The notes below the pieces were generated by a model. It saw nothing but the letters and a program-made list of their open reading frames with translations, was not told the origin of the DNA and did no database searches. The translations under genes were made by a program, and so were the position numbers. From assembly GCF_900205925.1 (NCBI RefSeq), contig NZ_OAOD01000006.1, positions 62,001-126,000 of the forward strand: a DNA stretch of 64,000 nt, given 5' to 3'. This DNA is from Clostridium peptidivorans (GTDB lineage Bacteria > Bacillota > Clostridia > Clostridiales > Clostridiaceae). Within the stretch, counting starts at the first letter, position 1. Each line of letters opens with the position of its first letter. Of the stretch, positions 44,464-52,843 are shown piece after piece.

Positions 44464-45759
44464 ATGAATTTATTTGGAAGCATGGAAATAGGAGAAAACA
44501 CACTTTATATAGGTGGGGTAAGTACTGTTGAACTTACCCAAAAATACGGAACTCCTTTGTATGTATTTGATGAGGGGCTTATGAGAAGCATATGTAAGGA
44601 TTATTACAAATATTTTAAGGTAAATGAATCAAATAATAGAGTTGCATATGCAGGAAAAGCATTCTTAACTTTAGCTATGTGTAAATTAATTGAAGAAGAA
44701 GGACTCTGCTTAGATGTAGTATCTGGGGGAGAATTATATACTGCTATGAAGGCGAACTTTCCAGCAGATAAAATTTATTTTCATGGAAACAATAAAACTT
44801 TAGAAGAAGTAGAAATGGGAATAGACTATGGAGTTTCAAGATTTGTAGTAGATAATTTTTATGAACTAGAACAAATAAATAAAATTGCAACAAGAAAAAA
44901 TAAAGTGCAAAAGGTATTATTAAGAATAACTCCAGGAATAGAAGCACATACCCATGAATATATAAAAACTGGCCAAATAGACTCTAAATTTGGATTTACT
45001 TTATCAAATGAAGATGCTTTAAAAGGAGTTAATGTGGCACTACAGCTTCCAGGTATTGAACTTGCAGGATTACACTGTCATATTGGTTCTCAGATTTTTG
45101 ATTTATCACCCTATGAAGATGAAGTAGAAATAATGATGAACTTTATAAAAGTTATAAAAAATAAATTTAACTATGAAATTCAGGAGCTGGATTTGGGTGG
45201 TGGATTTGGGATTTACTATACAGAAGAAGATGAACCAAAAACCACTAAGGAATACTGTGAAATTATAATAAATAAAGCAGATGAAGCTCATAAGAGATTA
45301 GGAATAAAACTTCCAATGCTTACTATAGAACCTGGAAGATCTATAGTGGGAAATGCTGGGGTTACTCTTTATACTATAGGATCTACAAAAAATATACCAG
45401 GAGTAAGGAAATATATATCAGTAGATGGAGGAATGGCAGATAATATAAGACCTGCGTTATACAATGCTAAATATGAGTGTGTTGTTGCAAATAGGATGGA
45501 AAATGAAAAAGATGACTTTGTAACCATAGCAGGTAAGTGCTGCGAGTCTGGAGATATACTTATAAATGATACAAACATCGCAAACTCTGAAGGTGGGGAC
45601 ATTTTAGCAATGTTTACTACTGGCGCTTATGGATACTCTATGAGTAATAACTATAACAAAATTCCTAAAGCAGCTGTGGTATTTGTAAAAGATGGAGAAG
45701 ATAGACTTGTATGTAAAAGACAAAGTTATGAAGACTTGATAGGTAACGAAATATTTTAA
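44464..45759 (+). CDS. lysA: Diaminopimelate decarboxylase
   Basis: 431 aa fold-III PLP enzyme catalysing meso-diaminopimelate to L-lysine + CO2, the last lysine step. PLP Lys in VAYAGKAFLT (about K63), HCHIGSQ, glycine loop DLGGGFGIYY, EPGRSIVGNAG, and the CCESGDIL active-site Cys with GAYGYSMSNNYN near the end. AGGGGGCAAAA precedes the ATG. It is monocistronic behind the lysine riboswitch and ends at two stem-loops. Confidence 0.95.
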   Translation: MNLFGSMEIGENTLYIGGVSTVELTQKYGTPLYVFDEGLMRSICKDYYKYFKVNESNNRVAYAGKAFLTLAMCKLIEEEGLCLDVVSGGELYTAMKANFPADKIYFHGNNKTLEEVEMGIDYGVSRFVVDNFYELEQINKIATRKNKVQKVLLRITPGIEAHTHEYIKTGQIDSKFGFTLSNEDALKGVNVALQLPGIELAGLHCHIGSQIFDLSPYEDEVEIMMNFIKVIKNKFNYEIQELDLGGGFGIYYTEEDEPKTTKEYCEIIINKADEAHKRLGIKLPMLTIEPGRSIVGNAGVTLYTIGSTKNIPGVRKYISVDGGMADNIRPALYNAKYECVVANRMENEKDDFVTIAGKCCESGDILINDTNIANSEGGDILAMFTTGAYGYSMSNNYNKIPKAAVVFVKDGEDRLVCKRQSYEDLIGNEIF

Positions 45760-45779
45760 GCACTAGGTGCTTAGTTTTT
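45757..45779 (+). terminator. Terminator of lysA
   Basis: TAAGCAC (45757-45763), loop TAG, GTGCTTA (45767-45773), then GTTTTTA; it starts at the lysA stop codon. Confidence 0.75.
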
Positions 45780-45788
45780 ATTAAATGG

Positions 45789-45821
45789 AATCGCAAGGAG
45801 AAGTTTCTCCTTGCGATTTTT
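45789..45821. terminator. Strong stem-loop between convergent lysA and small gene
   Basis: AATCGCAAGGAGAA (45789-45802) and TTCTCCTTGCGATT (45805-45818), a perfect 14-bp stem with a 2-nt centre and TTTTTC after it on the + strand. Likely backs up the lysA terminator and stops the opposing transcript. Confidence 0.8.
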
Positions 45822-45822
45822 C

Positions 45823-46029
45823 TTACTGTAAAAACAAATCGCTGTCAGCTGCTAATTCTTGAGAGGTGTTGTCGAATTCCCAGGTAGCTATATTGTTTGC
45901 TACAACTGGATCGCGTACATTGTCTGGTAACTTTGTATAATCAGTTTTAGAATATGATTTAACTATCTTTTGCGGAGCTTCTAAGTAGTCCCTGTCCATT
46001 GCGAGATATCCACTATTTTTTTCTGTCAT
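45823..46029 (-). CDS. Small DUF3787-like protein, possible spore-surface protein
   Basis: 68 aa, hydrophilic, no membrane segment or signal peptide. The pattern ATW-x-FDNTSQELAADSDLFLQ at the C-terminus and YLAMDRDYLEAPQKIVKSY near the N-terminus resemble the clostridial DUF3787 family, one member of which has been named a spore surface protein in C. difficile-related annotation. AAGGAGGG is 7 bases before the ATG. Regulation by a sporulation sigma factor would be expected, but no promoter was recognised. Confidence 0.6.
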   Translation of the reverse strand: MTEKNSGYLAMDRDYLEAPQKIVKSYSKTDYTKLPDNVRDPVVANNIATWEFDNTSQELAADSDLFLQ

Positions 46030-46265
46030 GGAAATCCCTCCTTATAAATTAGTTTACAAAATTTAAATAGAGGAAAAATAGTATCCTCAAAATTAGTATT
46101 CCACAGCTATTAAAAAAAATTACTTTTATTTTTAGGTATATAGTTTAATTTTAGAGGTATATTAAAGTGGCACCTTCATAATATGTTTATAAAGTATAAA
46201 AAAAGTTAAATAAATGCTTTAAAAAGAAGGATAAAATGATATTTTATAGAATAATAATAATATGG
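46030..46265. other. Intergenic stretch between divergent small gene and desulfoferrodoxin gene
   Basis: Very AT-rich region carrying the two divergent promoters; no ORF or stable hairpin seen. Confidence 0.3.
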
Positions 46266-46280
46266 TAATAATTATTATTG
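46266..46280 (+). promoter_or_regulatory. PerR-box-like palindrome before desulfoferrodoxin
   Basis: TAATAATTATTATTG matches the PerR consensus TTATAATNATTATAA at 12 of 15 positions and lies just upstream of the AAGGAGG ribosome binding site. PerR control of desulfoferrodoxin is established in C. acetobutylicum, which supports the assignment, but the local AT-richness raises the chance of coincidence. Confidence 0.4.
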
Positions 46281-46297
46281 ATAAGGAGGATTATAAA

Positions 46298-46672
46298 ATG
46301 ACTAAATTAAATGAAATTTATAAATGTGGGATTTGTGGAAATATAGTAGAGGTAGTACATGAATCAGTAGGAACTCTAGTATGTTGTGGCAAAGAAATGA
46401 TACATCTTAAGGAAAATACAGTAGATGCTGCAAAGGAAAAACATGTTCCTGTAATAGAAAAGATTGAGGGTGGAGTTTTAGTAAGAATAGGAGAAGTTGA
46501 GCATCCTATGTTAGAAGAACATCACATAGAATGGATAGAAGTTTTAACAGCTGATAAAGTTTATAGAAAGTATTTAAAAGCAGGCGAAAAACCAGAAGCT
46601 GTCTTTAAAGTTGATGAAGAAGTAATTGCAGCTAGAGAATATTGTAATTTACACGGTTTATGGAAAAAGTAA
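46298..46672 (+). CDS. dfx: Desulfoferrodoxin (2Fe superoxide reductase)
   Basis: 124 aa cytosolic enzyme reducing superoxide to hydrogen peroxide. Centre I (desulforedoxin-type) Cys ligands C10, C13, C29, C30; centre II ligands are the His residues in EKHVPV, VEHPM and EEHHIEW plus the Cys/His of CNLHGLW at the C-terminus. A longer frame starts at 46262, but AAGGAGG at 46283-46289 fixes ATG 46298. It is a monocistronic unit with a possible PerR box and a terminator, and marks the organism as an anaerobe with oxygen defence. Confidence 0.95.
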   Translation: MTKLNEIYKCGICGNIVEVVHESVGTLVCCGKEMIHLKENTVDAAKEKHVPVIEKIEGGVLVRIGEVEHPMLEEHHIEWIEVLTADKVYRKYLKAGEKPEAVFKVDEEVIAAREYCNLHGLWKK

Positions 46673-46711
46673 TTTTAATCATAATTGATTAAAACAATTA
46701 AGGTATATAAT

Positions 46712-46757
46712 AATCCCCACATAACAAAATAATTGTTATATGGGGATTTTAGTTTTA
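46712..46757 (+). terminator. Terminator after desulfoferrodoxin
   Basis: AATCCCCACATAACAA (46712-46727) and TTGTTATATGGGGATT (46733-46748), 16-bp stem with one mismatch, followed by TTAGTTTT. Confidence 0.85.
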
Positions 46758-46835
46758 TAATAGTATATTAAGGAATACGGTATGAATACAATATATTACC
46801 GAAAATGAAAAAATTATAAAATGGAGGAATATACA

Positions 46836-47846
46836 ATGGAGCAAACAGAACAAAGAAAAGTTATATTTAGTGGAATACAACCTTCTGGTGAATTAACTTT
46901 AGGAAATTACCTAGGGGCATTAAAAAACTGGGTTAAGCTTCAAGATGAATATGATTGCTACTATTGCATAGTTGATATGCATGCTATAACAGTAAGACAA
47001 GAGCCAAAGGATTTAAGAAGAAGAACTTTAGAAGTTTTATCTATATACATTGCAGCAGGAATAGATCCAGAAAAAAATACTTTGTTTATACAATCTCATG
47101 TGCCAGCTCATGCAGAAGCAGCATGGCTTTTAAACTGTAATACTCATATGGGTGAATTGTCAAGAATGACACAATTTAAAGATAAGTCTCAAAGATATGG
47201 AAATAATATTTCAGCTGGTCTTTTTAATTATCCAGTACTTATGGTAGCGGATATACTTTTATATCAAGCAGATTTAGTACCAGTTGGAGTGGATCAAAAG
47301 CAGCACTTAGAATTGACTCGTGATGTTGCAGAAAGATTTAATAATACATACAGCGAAACTTTTAAAATACCTGAACCATATATACCAGAAGCTGGAGCTA
47401 AAATTATGGATCTTCAAGAGCCAACAAAGAAGATGTCTAAGTCAGCTGATAATCCTAATTCATATATACTTATAATGGATCCGCCAGAAGTGATAAGAAA
47501 AAAAATATCCAGAGCAGTAACTGATAGCTTAGGATTAGTTAAATATAGCGATGAGCAGCCAGGAGTTAAAAACTTAATGACCATTTTAAGTGTAATTAAG
47601 GGGAAAACTATAGAAGAAATAGAAAAAGAATATGAAGGCCAAGGGTATGCTCAGTTTAAAAAAGACGTAGCAGAAGCCATAGTAGAGGAACTTGAGCCAA
47701 TACAGAAAAAAGTAAAGGATTTAACCACAAATAAGGAATACTTAGAAAGCATTTATAAAAAGGGAGCAGAAAAGGCAAGCTACGTAGCAAATAAAACCCT
47801 TAGAAAAATGCAAAAGAAGATAGGATTTATACCAGTGTCAAGATAA
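46836..47846 (+). CDS. trpS: Tryptophanyl-tRNA synthetase
   Basis: 336 aa class I synthetase. HIGH-equivalent GELTLGNYLG near residue 19, MVADILLYQADLVPVG-x-DQKQHLEL in the catalytic core, and KMSKS in TKKMSKSADNP. An ORF start at 46821 exists, but GGAGG at 46824-46828 places the start at ATG 46836. No T-box leader was seen upstream; the gene is bounded by terminators on both sides. Confidence 0.96.
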   Translation: MEQTEQRKVIFSGIQPSGELTLGNYLGALKNWVKLQDEYDCYYCIVDMHAITVRQEPKDLRRRTLEVLSIYIAAGIDPEKNTLFIQSHVPAHAEAAWLLNCNTHMGELSRMTQFKDKSQRYGNNISAGLFNYPVLMVADILLYQADLVPVGVDQKQHLELTRDVAERFNNTYSETFKIPEPYIPEAGAKIMDLQEPTKKMSKSADNPNSYILIMDPPEVIRKKISRAVTDSLGLVKYSDEQPGVKNLMTILSVIKGKTIEEIEKEYEGQGYAQFKKDVAEAIVEELEPIQKKVKDLTTNKEYLESIYKKGAEKASYVANKTLRKMQKKIGFIPVSR

Positions 47847-47883
47847 TAAAAATTATTATTAATAGAAAATTATATAATGTACA

Positions 47884-47927
47884 AAAGTGTATGCTTGTTT
47901 TTGTCAAGCATACACTTTATTTATTTA
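47884..47927 (+). terminator. Terminator after trpS
   Basis: Perfect 14-bp arms AAAGTGTATGCTTG (47884-47897) and CAAGCATACACTTT (47905-47918), then ATTTATTT. Confidence 0.88.
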
Positions 47928-47990
47928 GTGATATTTTATAAACTATATCTTTTAATAAAATGGTATTAGTTATTTTCTTTTTAAAAGGGG

Positions 47991-48040
47991 TTGCAAAATA
48001 CATAGCTTTTGTATATCATATGATTATAATTGAATATGAT
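47991..48040 (+). promoter_or_regulatory. ars operon promoter with inverted repeat
   Basis: TTGCAA 47991-47996 and TATCAT 48014-48019 (17-bp spacing) are the likely promoter. ATCATAT (48015-48021) and ATATGAT (48034-48040) form a 7-bp inverted repeat overlapping -10, the expected place for an ArsR operator. Confidence 0.5.
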
Positions 48041-48059
48041 AATATAAGGAGTGAAGAAG

Positions 48060-48431
48060 TTGGATTTAATACAAGTGATGAAAGCATTATCTGATGAAAC
48101 ACGTATGAGAATGCTTAATATACTTAAAGATGGAGATTTATGTGTTTGTGAAATAGAGGTTTTACTTGACATCAATCAATCAAATGCATCAAGACACCTA
48201 AATAAATTAACAAATGCAAAGATTCTAGATTACTACAAGGTAGCTAAGTATGTGTATTACAAGATAAATGAAGATACAGTTAAAGAGTTTCCTTTTTTAA
48301 AGGAAATAATTAAGGAACATGCTATTAAATTGAAACAATGTAGCATGGATTTAGAAAGATTAAAGAAATATAGGGAAAGTAACTTAAGCTGCGATGACTT
48401 AAAAGAAGGTAAGATTTGCTTTGATAATTAA
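48060..48431 (+). CDS. arsR: ArsR family arsenite-responsive repressor
   Basis: 123 aa winged-helix metalloregulator. LSDETRMRMLNIL opens the HTH, DLCVCEI carries the vicinal Cys pair of arsenite sensors (ELCVCDL type), and QSNASRHLNKL is the recognition helix. A GTG at 48051 forms part of AAGGAGTG, so the TTG at 48060 (MDLIQVMKALSDE) is the more likely start, matching the second ArsR protein's length. First gene of arsR-arsC-acr3-arsD-arsA. It should repress the operon until As(III)/Sb(III) binds. Confidence 0.9.
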   Translation: MDLIQVMKALSDETRMRMLNILKDGDLCVCEIEVLLDINQSNASRHLNKLTNAKILDYYKVAKYVYYKINEDTVKEFPFLKEIIKEHAIKLKQCSMDLERLKKYRESNLSCDDLKEGKICFDN

Positions 48432-48468
48432 CTTATAATAAATAATATTATATACGGAGGATGATTTA

Positions 48469-48882
48469 ATGAAAGCAAAAGTAGCATTTATATGTGTACA
48501 CAATTCCTGCAGATCACAAATGGCAGAGGCGCTTGGAAAGCTATTTGCAAGTGATGTATTTGAGTCCTATTCAGCAGGAACGGAACTTACGCCTCAAATA
48601 AATCAGGATGCAGTAAGAATTATAAAGAATTTATACAATATTGATATGAATAAAACACAAAAGTCTAAACTATTAGGTGACATACCGCCAGTAGATATTG
48701 TTATAAAAATGGGATGTAATGTGGTTTGTCCTTATTTACCAGGAAAGCACATAGAGGATTGGGGACTAGATGACCCATCAGGTAAAAGTGATGAAGAATT
48801 TATAAAAACTGCAAAAGCTATCGAAGAAAAAGTAAAAGATTTATCAAAAAGAATTAAAAATAATGAAATTAATTTAGGCTAA
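48469..48882 (+). CDS. arsC: Arsenate reductase, LMW-phosphatase type
   Basis: 137 aa. P-loop CVHNSCRSQMAEA (C9-x5-R15) with nucleophile C9 (C14 also within the loop), and the pair C83/C87 in MGCNVVCP; the acid loop is DWGLDDPSG. Reduces As(V) to As(III), regenerated by thioredoxin. The C83/C87 spacing is shorter than the C82/C89 of S. aureus ArsC and typical of the clostridial variants as I recall them. ACGGAGG precedes the ATG. Confidence 0.93.
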   Translation: MKAKVAFICVHNSCRSQMAEALGKLFASDVFESYSAGTELTPQINQDAVRIIKNLYNIDMNKTQKSKLLGDIPPVDIVIKMGCNVVCPYLPGKHIEDWGLDDPSGKSDEEFIKTAKAIEEKVKDLSKRIKNNEINLG

Positions 48883-48910
48883 AATTTATAAAATAATAGG
48901 GAGGATTAAA

Positions 48911-49981
48911 ATGACTACCGAAAATAAAGAAGGCGGTAAGGGCCTTGGAGTATTTGAAAGATATCTTACTATTTGGGTAGCACTTTGTATTGTTGTAGGA
49001 ATACTTATTGGTAAATTTATACCGAGTATACCAAATACACTTAATAAATTTGAGTATTACAATGTATCTATACCAACAGCTATATTAATATGGCTTATGA
49101 TATATCCAATGATGCTTAAAATTGATTTTTCGAGCATTGTAAATGCAACAAAGAAACCAAAAGGATTAATAGTAACTTGTGTTACTAACTGGCTTATAAA
49201 GCCTTTTACAATGTATTTAATTGCAGCATTTTTCTTAAAGGTTGTATTTAAGGCGTTTATACCTGAAAACTTAGCAACAGAGTATTTAGCAGGGGCAGTA
49301 CTACTAGGAGCAGCTCCATGTACCGCAATGGTATTTGTGTGGAGTTACTTAACTAAAGGGGATGCTGCTTATACTTTAGTACAAGTAGCGGTGAATGACT
49401 TAATTATATTAATAGCATTTACTCCTATAGTAGCATTTTTACTAGGAGTGAGTGATGTAACAGTTCCCTATGGAACATTAATACTATCAACTATATTATT
49501 TGTTGTAATACCATTAGTAGCAGGATACTTTACAAGGAAATCTGTAATAAAGAGCAAGGGACTAGAATACTTTAATGATGTATTCTTGAAGAAATTTGAT
49601 AATACTACAATTATAGGATTGTTATTAACTTTAGTTATTATATTCTCTTTCCAAGGAGAAATAATTATAAATAATCCATTACACATTCTTCTAATAGCAA
49701 TACCTTTAACAATTCAAACTTTTTTAATATTTGGAATTGCTTATGGATGGGCAAGAGCATGGAAACTTCCACATTCAATTGCAGCACCAGCGGGTATGAT
49801 TGGTGCAAGTAACTTCTTTGAACTAGCGGTTGCTGTTGCAATATCATTATTTGGATTAAAATCTGGTGCTGCACTTGCTACAGTTGTAGGTGTTTTGACA
49901 GAAGTACCTGTAATGCTTACTCTTGTTAAAGTAGCCAATAATACTAGAAACTGGTTTCCTAGTGAAATTACAAAAAAATAA
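48911..49981 (+). CDS. acr3: ACR3 family arsenite efflux permease
   Basis: 356 aa membrane transporter, about ten helices. ACR3 hallmarks: LMIYPMMLKIDF near residue 60-71, TNWLIKPFTMYL, and LLGAAPCTAMVFVWSYLTKGD with the essential Cys around residue 137, then GASNFFELAVAVAISLFG. Exports As(III), energised by proton motive force, and can be powered further by ArsA encoded downstream. GGGAGG precedes the ATG. Confidence 0.95.
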   Translation: MTTENKEGGKGLGVFERYLTIWVALCIVVGILIGKFIPSIPNTLNKFEYYNVSIPTAILIWLMIYPMMLKIDFSSIVNATKKPKGLIVTCVTNWLIKPFTMYLIAAFFLKVVFKAFIPENLATEYLAGAVLLGAAPCTAMVFVWSYLTKGDAAYTLVQVAVNDLIILIAFTPIVAFLLGVSDVTVPYGTLILSTILFVVIPLVAGYFTRKSVIKSKGLEYFNDVFLKKFDNTTIIGLLLTLVIIFSFQGEIIINNPLHILLIAIPLTIQTFLIFGIAYGWARAWKLPHSIAAPAGMIGASNFFELAVAVAISLFGLKSGAALATVVGVLTEVPVMLTLVKVANNTRNWFPSEITKK

Positions 49982-50059
49982 AATATAATAAGAAATATTT
50001 TAAAAAAGGTCAGTAAAGATAAATCTAAATGTGAATGTAAGTAAAAGGAGTGAACGATT

Positions 50060-50449
50060 ATGAAAAAAATGATTATTTTTGATCCTGCTATGTGCTGTTC
50101 AACAGGAGTATGTGGCCCATCAGTGGATCCAGAACTACTACGAGTTTCCACAGCTTTAAACAGTTTAAAGAAAAAAGGTATTGTAGTAGATAGACATAAT
50201 TTAACAAGCAATCCTCAAGCTTTTATTGATAATAAAATAATAAATGAATTATTAAATAGTGAAGGTGTAGATATATTGCCAGTAACAATGGTTGATGAGG
50301 AAGTTGTTAAGATTAAGGCTTATCCTACAAACAAGGAACTTTGCCAAATGCTTGATATTCCAGAAGACTATCTTGCAGTTAAGAAACCATTAGGTATTAA
50401 AATTAAAAGCAGTAACAGTGGGTGCTGTGATGGAGATGGATGCTGCTAA
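50060..50449 (+). CDS. arsD: ArsD arsenite metallochaperone
   Basis: 129 aa. C12, C13 and C18 (MCCSTGVCGPSVDP) are at exactly the positions of the As(III)-binding triad of E. coli ArsD. The C-terminus has two vicinal pairs in GCCDGDGCC. It hands As(III) to ArsA and acts as a weak co-repressor. The gene starts 78 bases after acr3 and is 25 bases from arsA. Confidence 0.95.
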   Translation: MKKMIIFDPAMCCSTGVCGPSVDPELLRVSTALNSLKKKGIVVDRHNLTSNPQAFIDNKIINELLNSEGVDILPVTMVDEEVVKIKAYPTNKELCQMLDIPEDYLAVKKPLGIKIKSSNSGCCDGDGCC

Positions 50450-50474
50450 AGTAAAATAAAAGAGAGGTATGCTA

Positions 50475-52220
50475 ATGTTTAAGAAATTTAATATATCAGA
50501 TATAAACTTAACAAAATACTTGTTCTTTACTGGAAAAGGTGGAGTTGGTAAAACTTCAACTGCATGTGCAGTAGCAGTAACACTCGCTGATGCGGGAAAG
50601 AAAATCATGCTTATTAGTACTGATCCTGCTTCAAATTTACAAGATGTTTTTAATACTGAACTTAATAACAAGGGAGTTCTCATAAAGGAAGTCCCTGGTT
50701 TAGTAGTTGCAAATTTTAATCCAGAAGATGCAGCTGCAGAGTATAAAGAAAGTGTTATAGCCCCTTATCGAGGAAAACTTCCAGATGTTGTTTTGAAAAA
50801 CATGGAAGAGCAGCTATCAGGTTCTTGTACTGTTGAAATAGCAGCATTCAACGAATTTTCAGGCTTTATTACTGATGAAAAAGCAGCTATGGAATATGAT
50901 CATATTATATTTGATACGGCACCAACAGGTCATACTTTAAGAATGCTTCAGCTGCCTTCTGCATGGAGTAATTTTATAAGTGAAAGCACACATGGAGCAT
51001 CATGTCTTGGACAGCTTTCAGGCTTAGAAGATAAGAAAGAAGTTTACAAAAATGCAGTTAGTAATTTAGCTGATGGAGAAAAAACTACACTTATACTTGT
51101 ATCTAGACCGGAACCATCACCATTAAAAGAAGCTGAAAGAGCATCTAAAGAACTTCAAGATATAGGAGTAAATAATCAAGTTTTAATAATAAATGGTGTA
51201 CTTGAAGAGCATAATGATGAACTATCTAATGCTATCTTTAGTAAGCAGCAAAAGGCGTTAAGTGATATTCCAGAGGGGATTAAAAACATTGAAACTTTTG
51301 AAATTCCACTAAGACCTTATAATGTAACAGGACTTGAAAATGTAAGAGCATTCTTAAAGGATAGCCATATTAAATTTAATAAGGAAATACTAAATACAAA
51401 TAATATTCCTAAACTAAAGAATGTAATTGAAGATTTATATAAAAATGATAAAAAGGTAATGTTTACTATGGGTAAAGGTGGAGTAGGAAAAACAACTATA
51501 GCGGCTGCAATTGCTTTAGGGCTAGCTAAAAAGGGTAAAAAGGTGCATTTAACAACCACTGACCCAGCAGATCATTTGAAATTTGTATTAGATGAAGGCT
51601 ATGGGATTACTTTAAGCCATATTGATGAAAAAGAAGAACTTGAAAAGTACAAAGAAGAAGTATTGGGCAAGGCAAGAGAAACAATGAGTGAAGAAGATTT
51701 GGAGTATGTAGAAGAAGATTTAAGATCTCCTTGTACTCAAGAAATTGCAGTATTTAGAGCTTTTGCTGAAATAGTAGAAAGATCAGAAAATGAAGTTGTA
51801 GTTATTGATACAGCTCCAACAGGTCATACACTATTACTTTTAGATTCTACACAAAGTTATAATAAAGAAATTCAGCGCTCTCAGGGTGATGTTCCAGAAT
51901 CAGTTAAAAAGCTTTTGCCTAGGCTTAGAAATGAAGATGAAACAGAAGTTATCATAGTAACTCTTGCTGAAACAACTCCAGTTTATGAAGCTATGAGATT
52001 ACAAAGTGACTTAAATAGAGCAGGTATCAATAGCAAATGGTGGGTTATAAACTCAAGTTTTTACGCCTCAAATACAACTAATGACATATTACAGGTAAAA
52101 GCAAGCAATGAAGTACAGTGGATTAACAAAGTGAATGAAATATCAAAAGAAAATTTTGCAATTATAGAGTGGATAGCAGAAGAACTTAAAGGTGAAAAAC
52201 TTAATGATTTAATAAACTAA
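50475..52220 (+). CDS. arsA: ArsA arsenical pump ATPase
   Basis: 581 aa made of two homologous halves: P-loops GKGGVGKTS (about 20-28) and GKGGVGKTT (about 335-343), each followed by the signal-transduction motif DTAPTGHTL. Conserved Cys in GSCTVEIAAFNEF, ASCLG and SPCTQEIAVFRAF are candidate As(III) ligands. Soluble until it joins the efflux permease. ATG 50469 is only one base after AGAGAGG; ATG 50475 is better spaced. Confidence 0.95.
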   Translation: MFKKFNISDINLTKYLFFTGKGGVGKTSTACAVAVTLADAGKKIMLISTDPASNLQDVFNTELNNKGVLIKEVPGLVVANFNPEDAAAEYKESVIAPYRGKLPDVVLKNMEEQLSGSCTVEIAAFNEFSGFITDEKAAMEYDHIIFDTAPTGHTLRMLQLPSAWSNFISESTHGASCLGQLSGLEDKKEVYKNAVSNLADGEKTTLILVSRPEPSPLKEAERASKELQDIGVNNQVLIINGVLEEHNDELSNAIFSKQQKALSDIPEGIKNIETFEIPLRPYNVTGLENVRAFLKDSHIKFNKEILNTNNIPKLKNVIEDLYKNDKKVMFTMGKGGVGKTTIAAAIALGLAKKGKKVHLTTTDPADHLKFVLDEGYGITLSHIDEKEELEKYKEEVLGKARETMSEEDLEYVEEDLRSPCTQEIAVFRAFAEIVERSENEVVVIDTAPTGHTLLLLDSTQSYNKEIQRSQGDVPESVKKLLPRLRNEDETEVIIVTLAETTPVYEAMRLQSDLNRAGINSKWWVINSSFYASNTTNDILQVKASNEVQWINKVNEISKENFAIIEWIAEELKGEKLNDLIN

Positions 52221-52241
52221 ATTATTATTCCATTGCAAATT

Positions 52242-52285
52242 ACTAATAAAACTTCTGGTTGATATCAGGAGTTTTATTAGTTTAC
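52242..52285 (+). terminator. Terminator of the ars operon
   Basis: ACTAATAAAACTTCTG (52242-52257) and CAGGAGTTTTATTAGT (52266-52281), 16-bp stem with one G-T pair, then TTTAC. Confidence 0.8.
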
Positions 52286-52355
52286 AAATATACAGGTGTA
52301 GGAATCAGCTATAAGAATAACTTAGTGTTTGTTCCAGTTAATTATAAAAACAATG

Positions 52356-52406
52356 TTGACAAATATGAGGCTTAGGCATATTATGATCATATACTCATAT
52401 GCGTAT
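52356..52406 (+). promoter_or_regulatory. Promoter and operator of the second ArsR operon
   Basis: TTGACA 52356-52361, 17-bp spacer, TATTAT 52379-52384. An imperfect palindrome ATACTCATATGCGTAT (52391-52406) and a TATGATCATA palindrome overlap and follow the -10. They resemble ArsR/SmtB-type operators rich in ATA and TAT. Confidence 0.6.
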
Positions 52407-52456
52407 ATAAGAATTTAACAAATAGAATGTTACATAAGAGAGGATAGTGATGATAA

Positions 52457-52822
52457 ATGGATAAATTAACTGATTTTTTTAAAATGTTATCAGATGAAAC
52501 ACGTTTAAGAATTCTAGTGCTTTTATATCACAAAAAACTTTGCGTTTGCGAGATATGCGGCATTATGGAAGAAACACAGCCTAAAATATCAAAACATTTA
52601 GCAAAGCTTAGAGATATGGGATTTGTTAAAGATGAAAGAAAAGAACAATTTATATATTATTATTTAAATTTTAATAATAAGGTACTTGAAAACATTTTAA
52701 AAGAAATTATACACAATATTGATAACTATGAAACCTTAAAGAAGGATATTGAAAAGATTGCTAGTGCTGAAGTTTATCTTGATTCATGTAAAGGACAAGG
52801 GCAGTATTTCATTGATAAATAA
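52457..52822 (+). CDS. arsR: ArsR family metalloregulator (second copy)
   Basis: 121 aa. LSDETRLRILVLL, the KLCVCEICGIME segment with Cys-x-Cys-x2-Cys, and recognition helix TQPKISKHLAKLRD; a further Cys is near the C-terminus (LDSCKGQGQYF). The extra Cys after the CVC pair differs from the first ArsR and may alter metal choice. It starts a second operon with a CSCSS permease and a CxxC protein, 22 bases before the permease. Start ATG follows GAGAGGATAG. Confidence 0.9.
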   Translation: MDKLTDFFKMLSDETRLRILVLLYHKKLCVCEICGIMEETQPKISKHLAKLRDMGFVKDERKEQFIYYYLNFNNKVLENILKEIIHNIDNYETLKKDIEKIASAEVYLDSCKGQGQYFIDK

Positions 52823-52843
52823 GCCAACAGGAGGGTTAATAGA

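Noticed and set aside
46749..46835. T-box leader for trpS
   Set aside because: Only about 80 bases lie between the previous terminator and trpS, too short for a T-box, and no conserved core was found.
49741..50211. 156-residue reverse ORF over acr3/arsD
   Set aside because: Antisense shadow of two clear arsenic genes.
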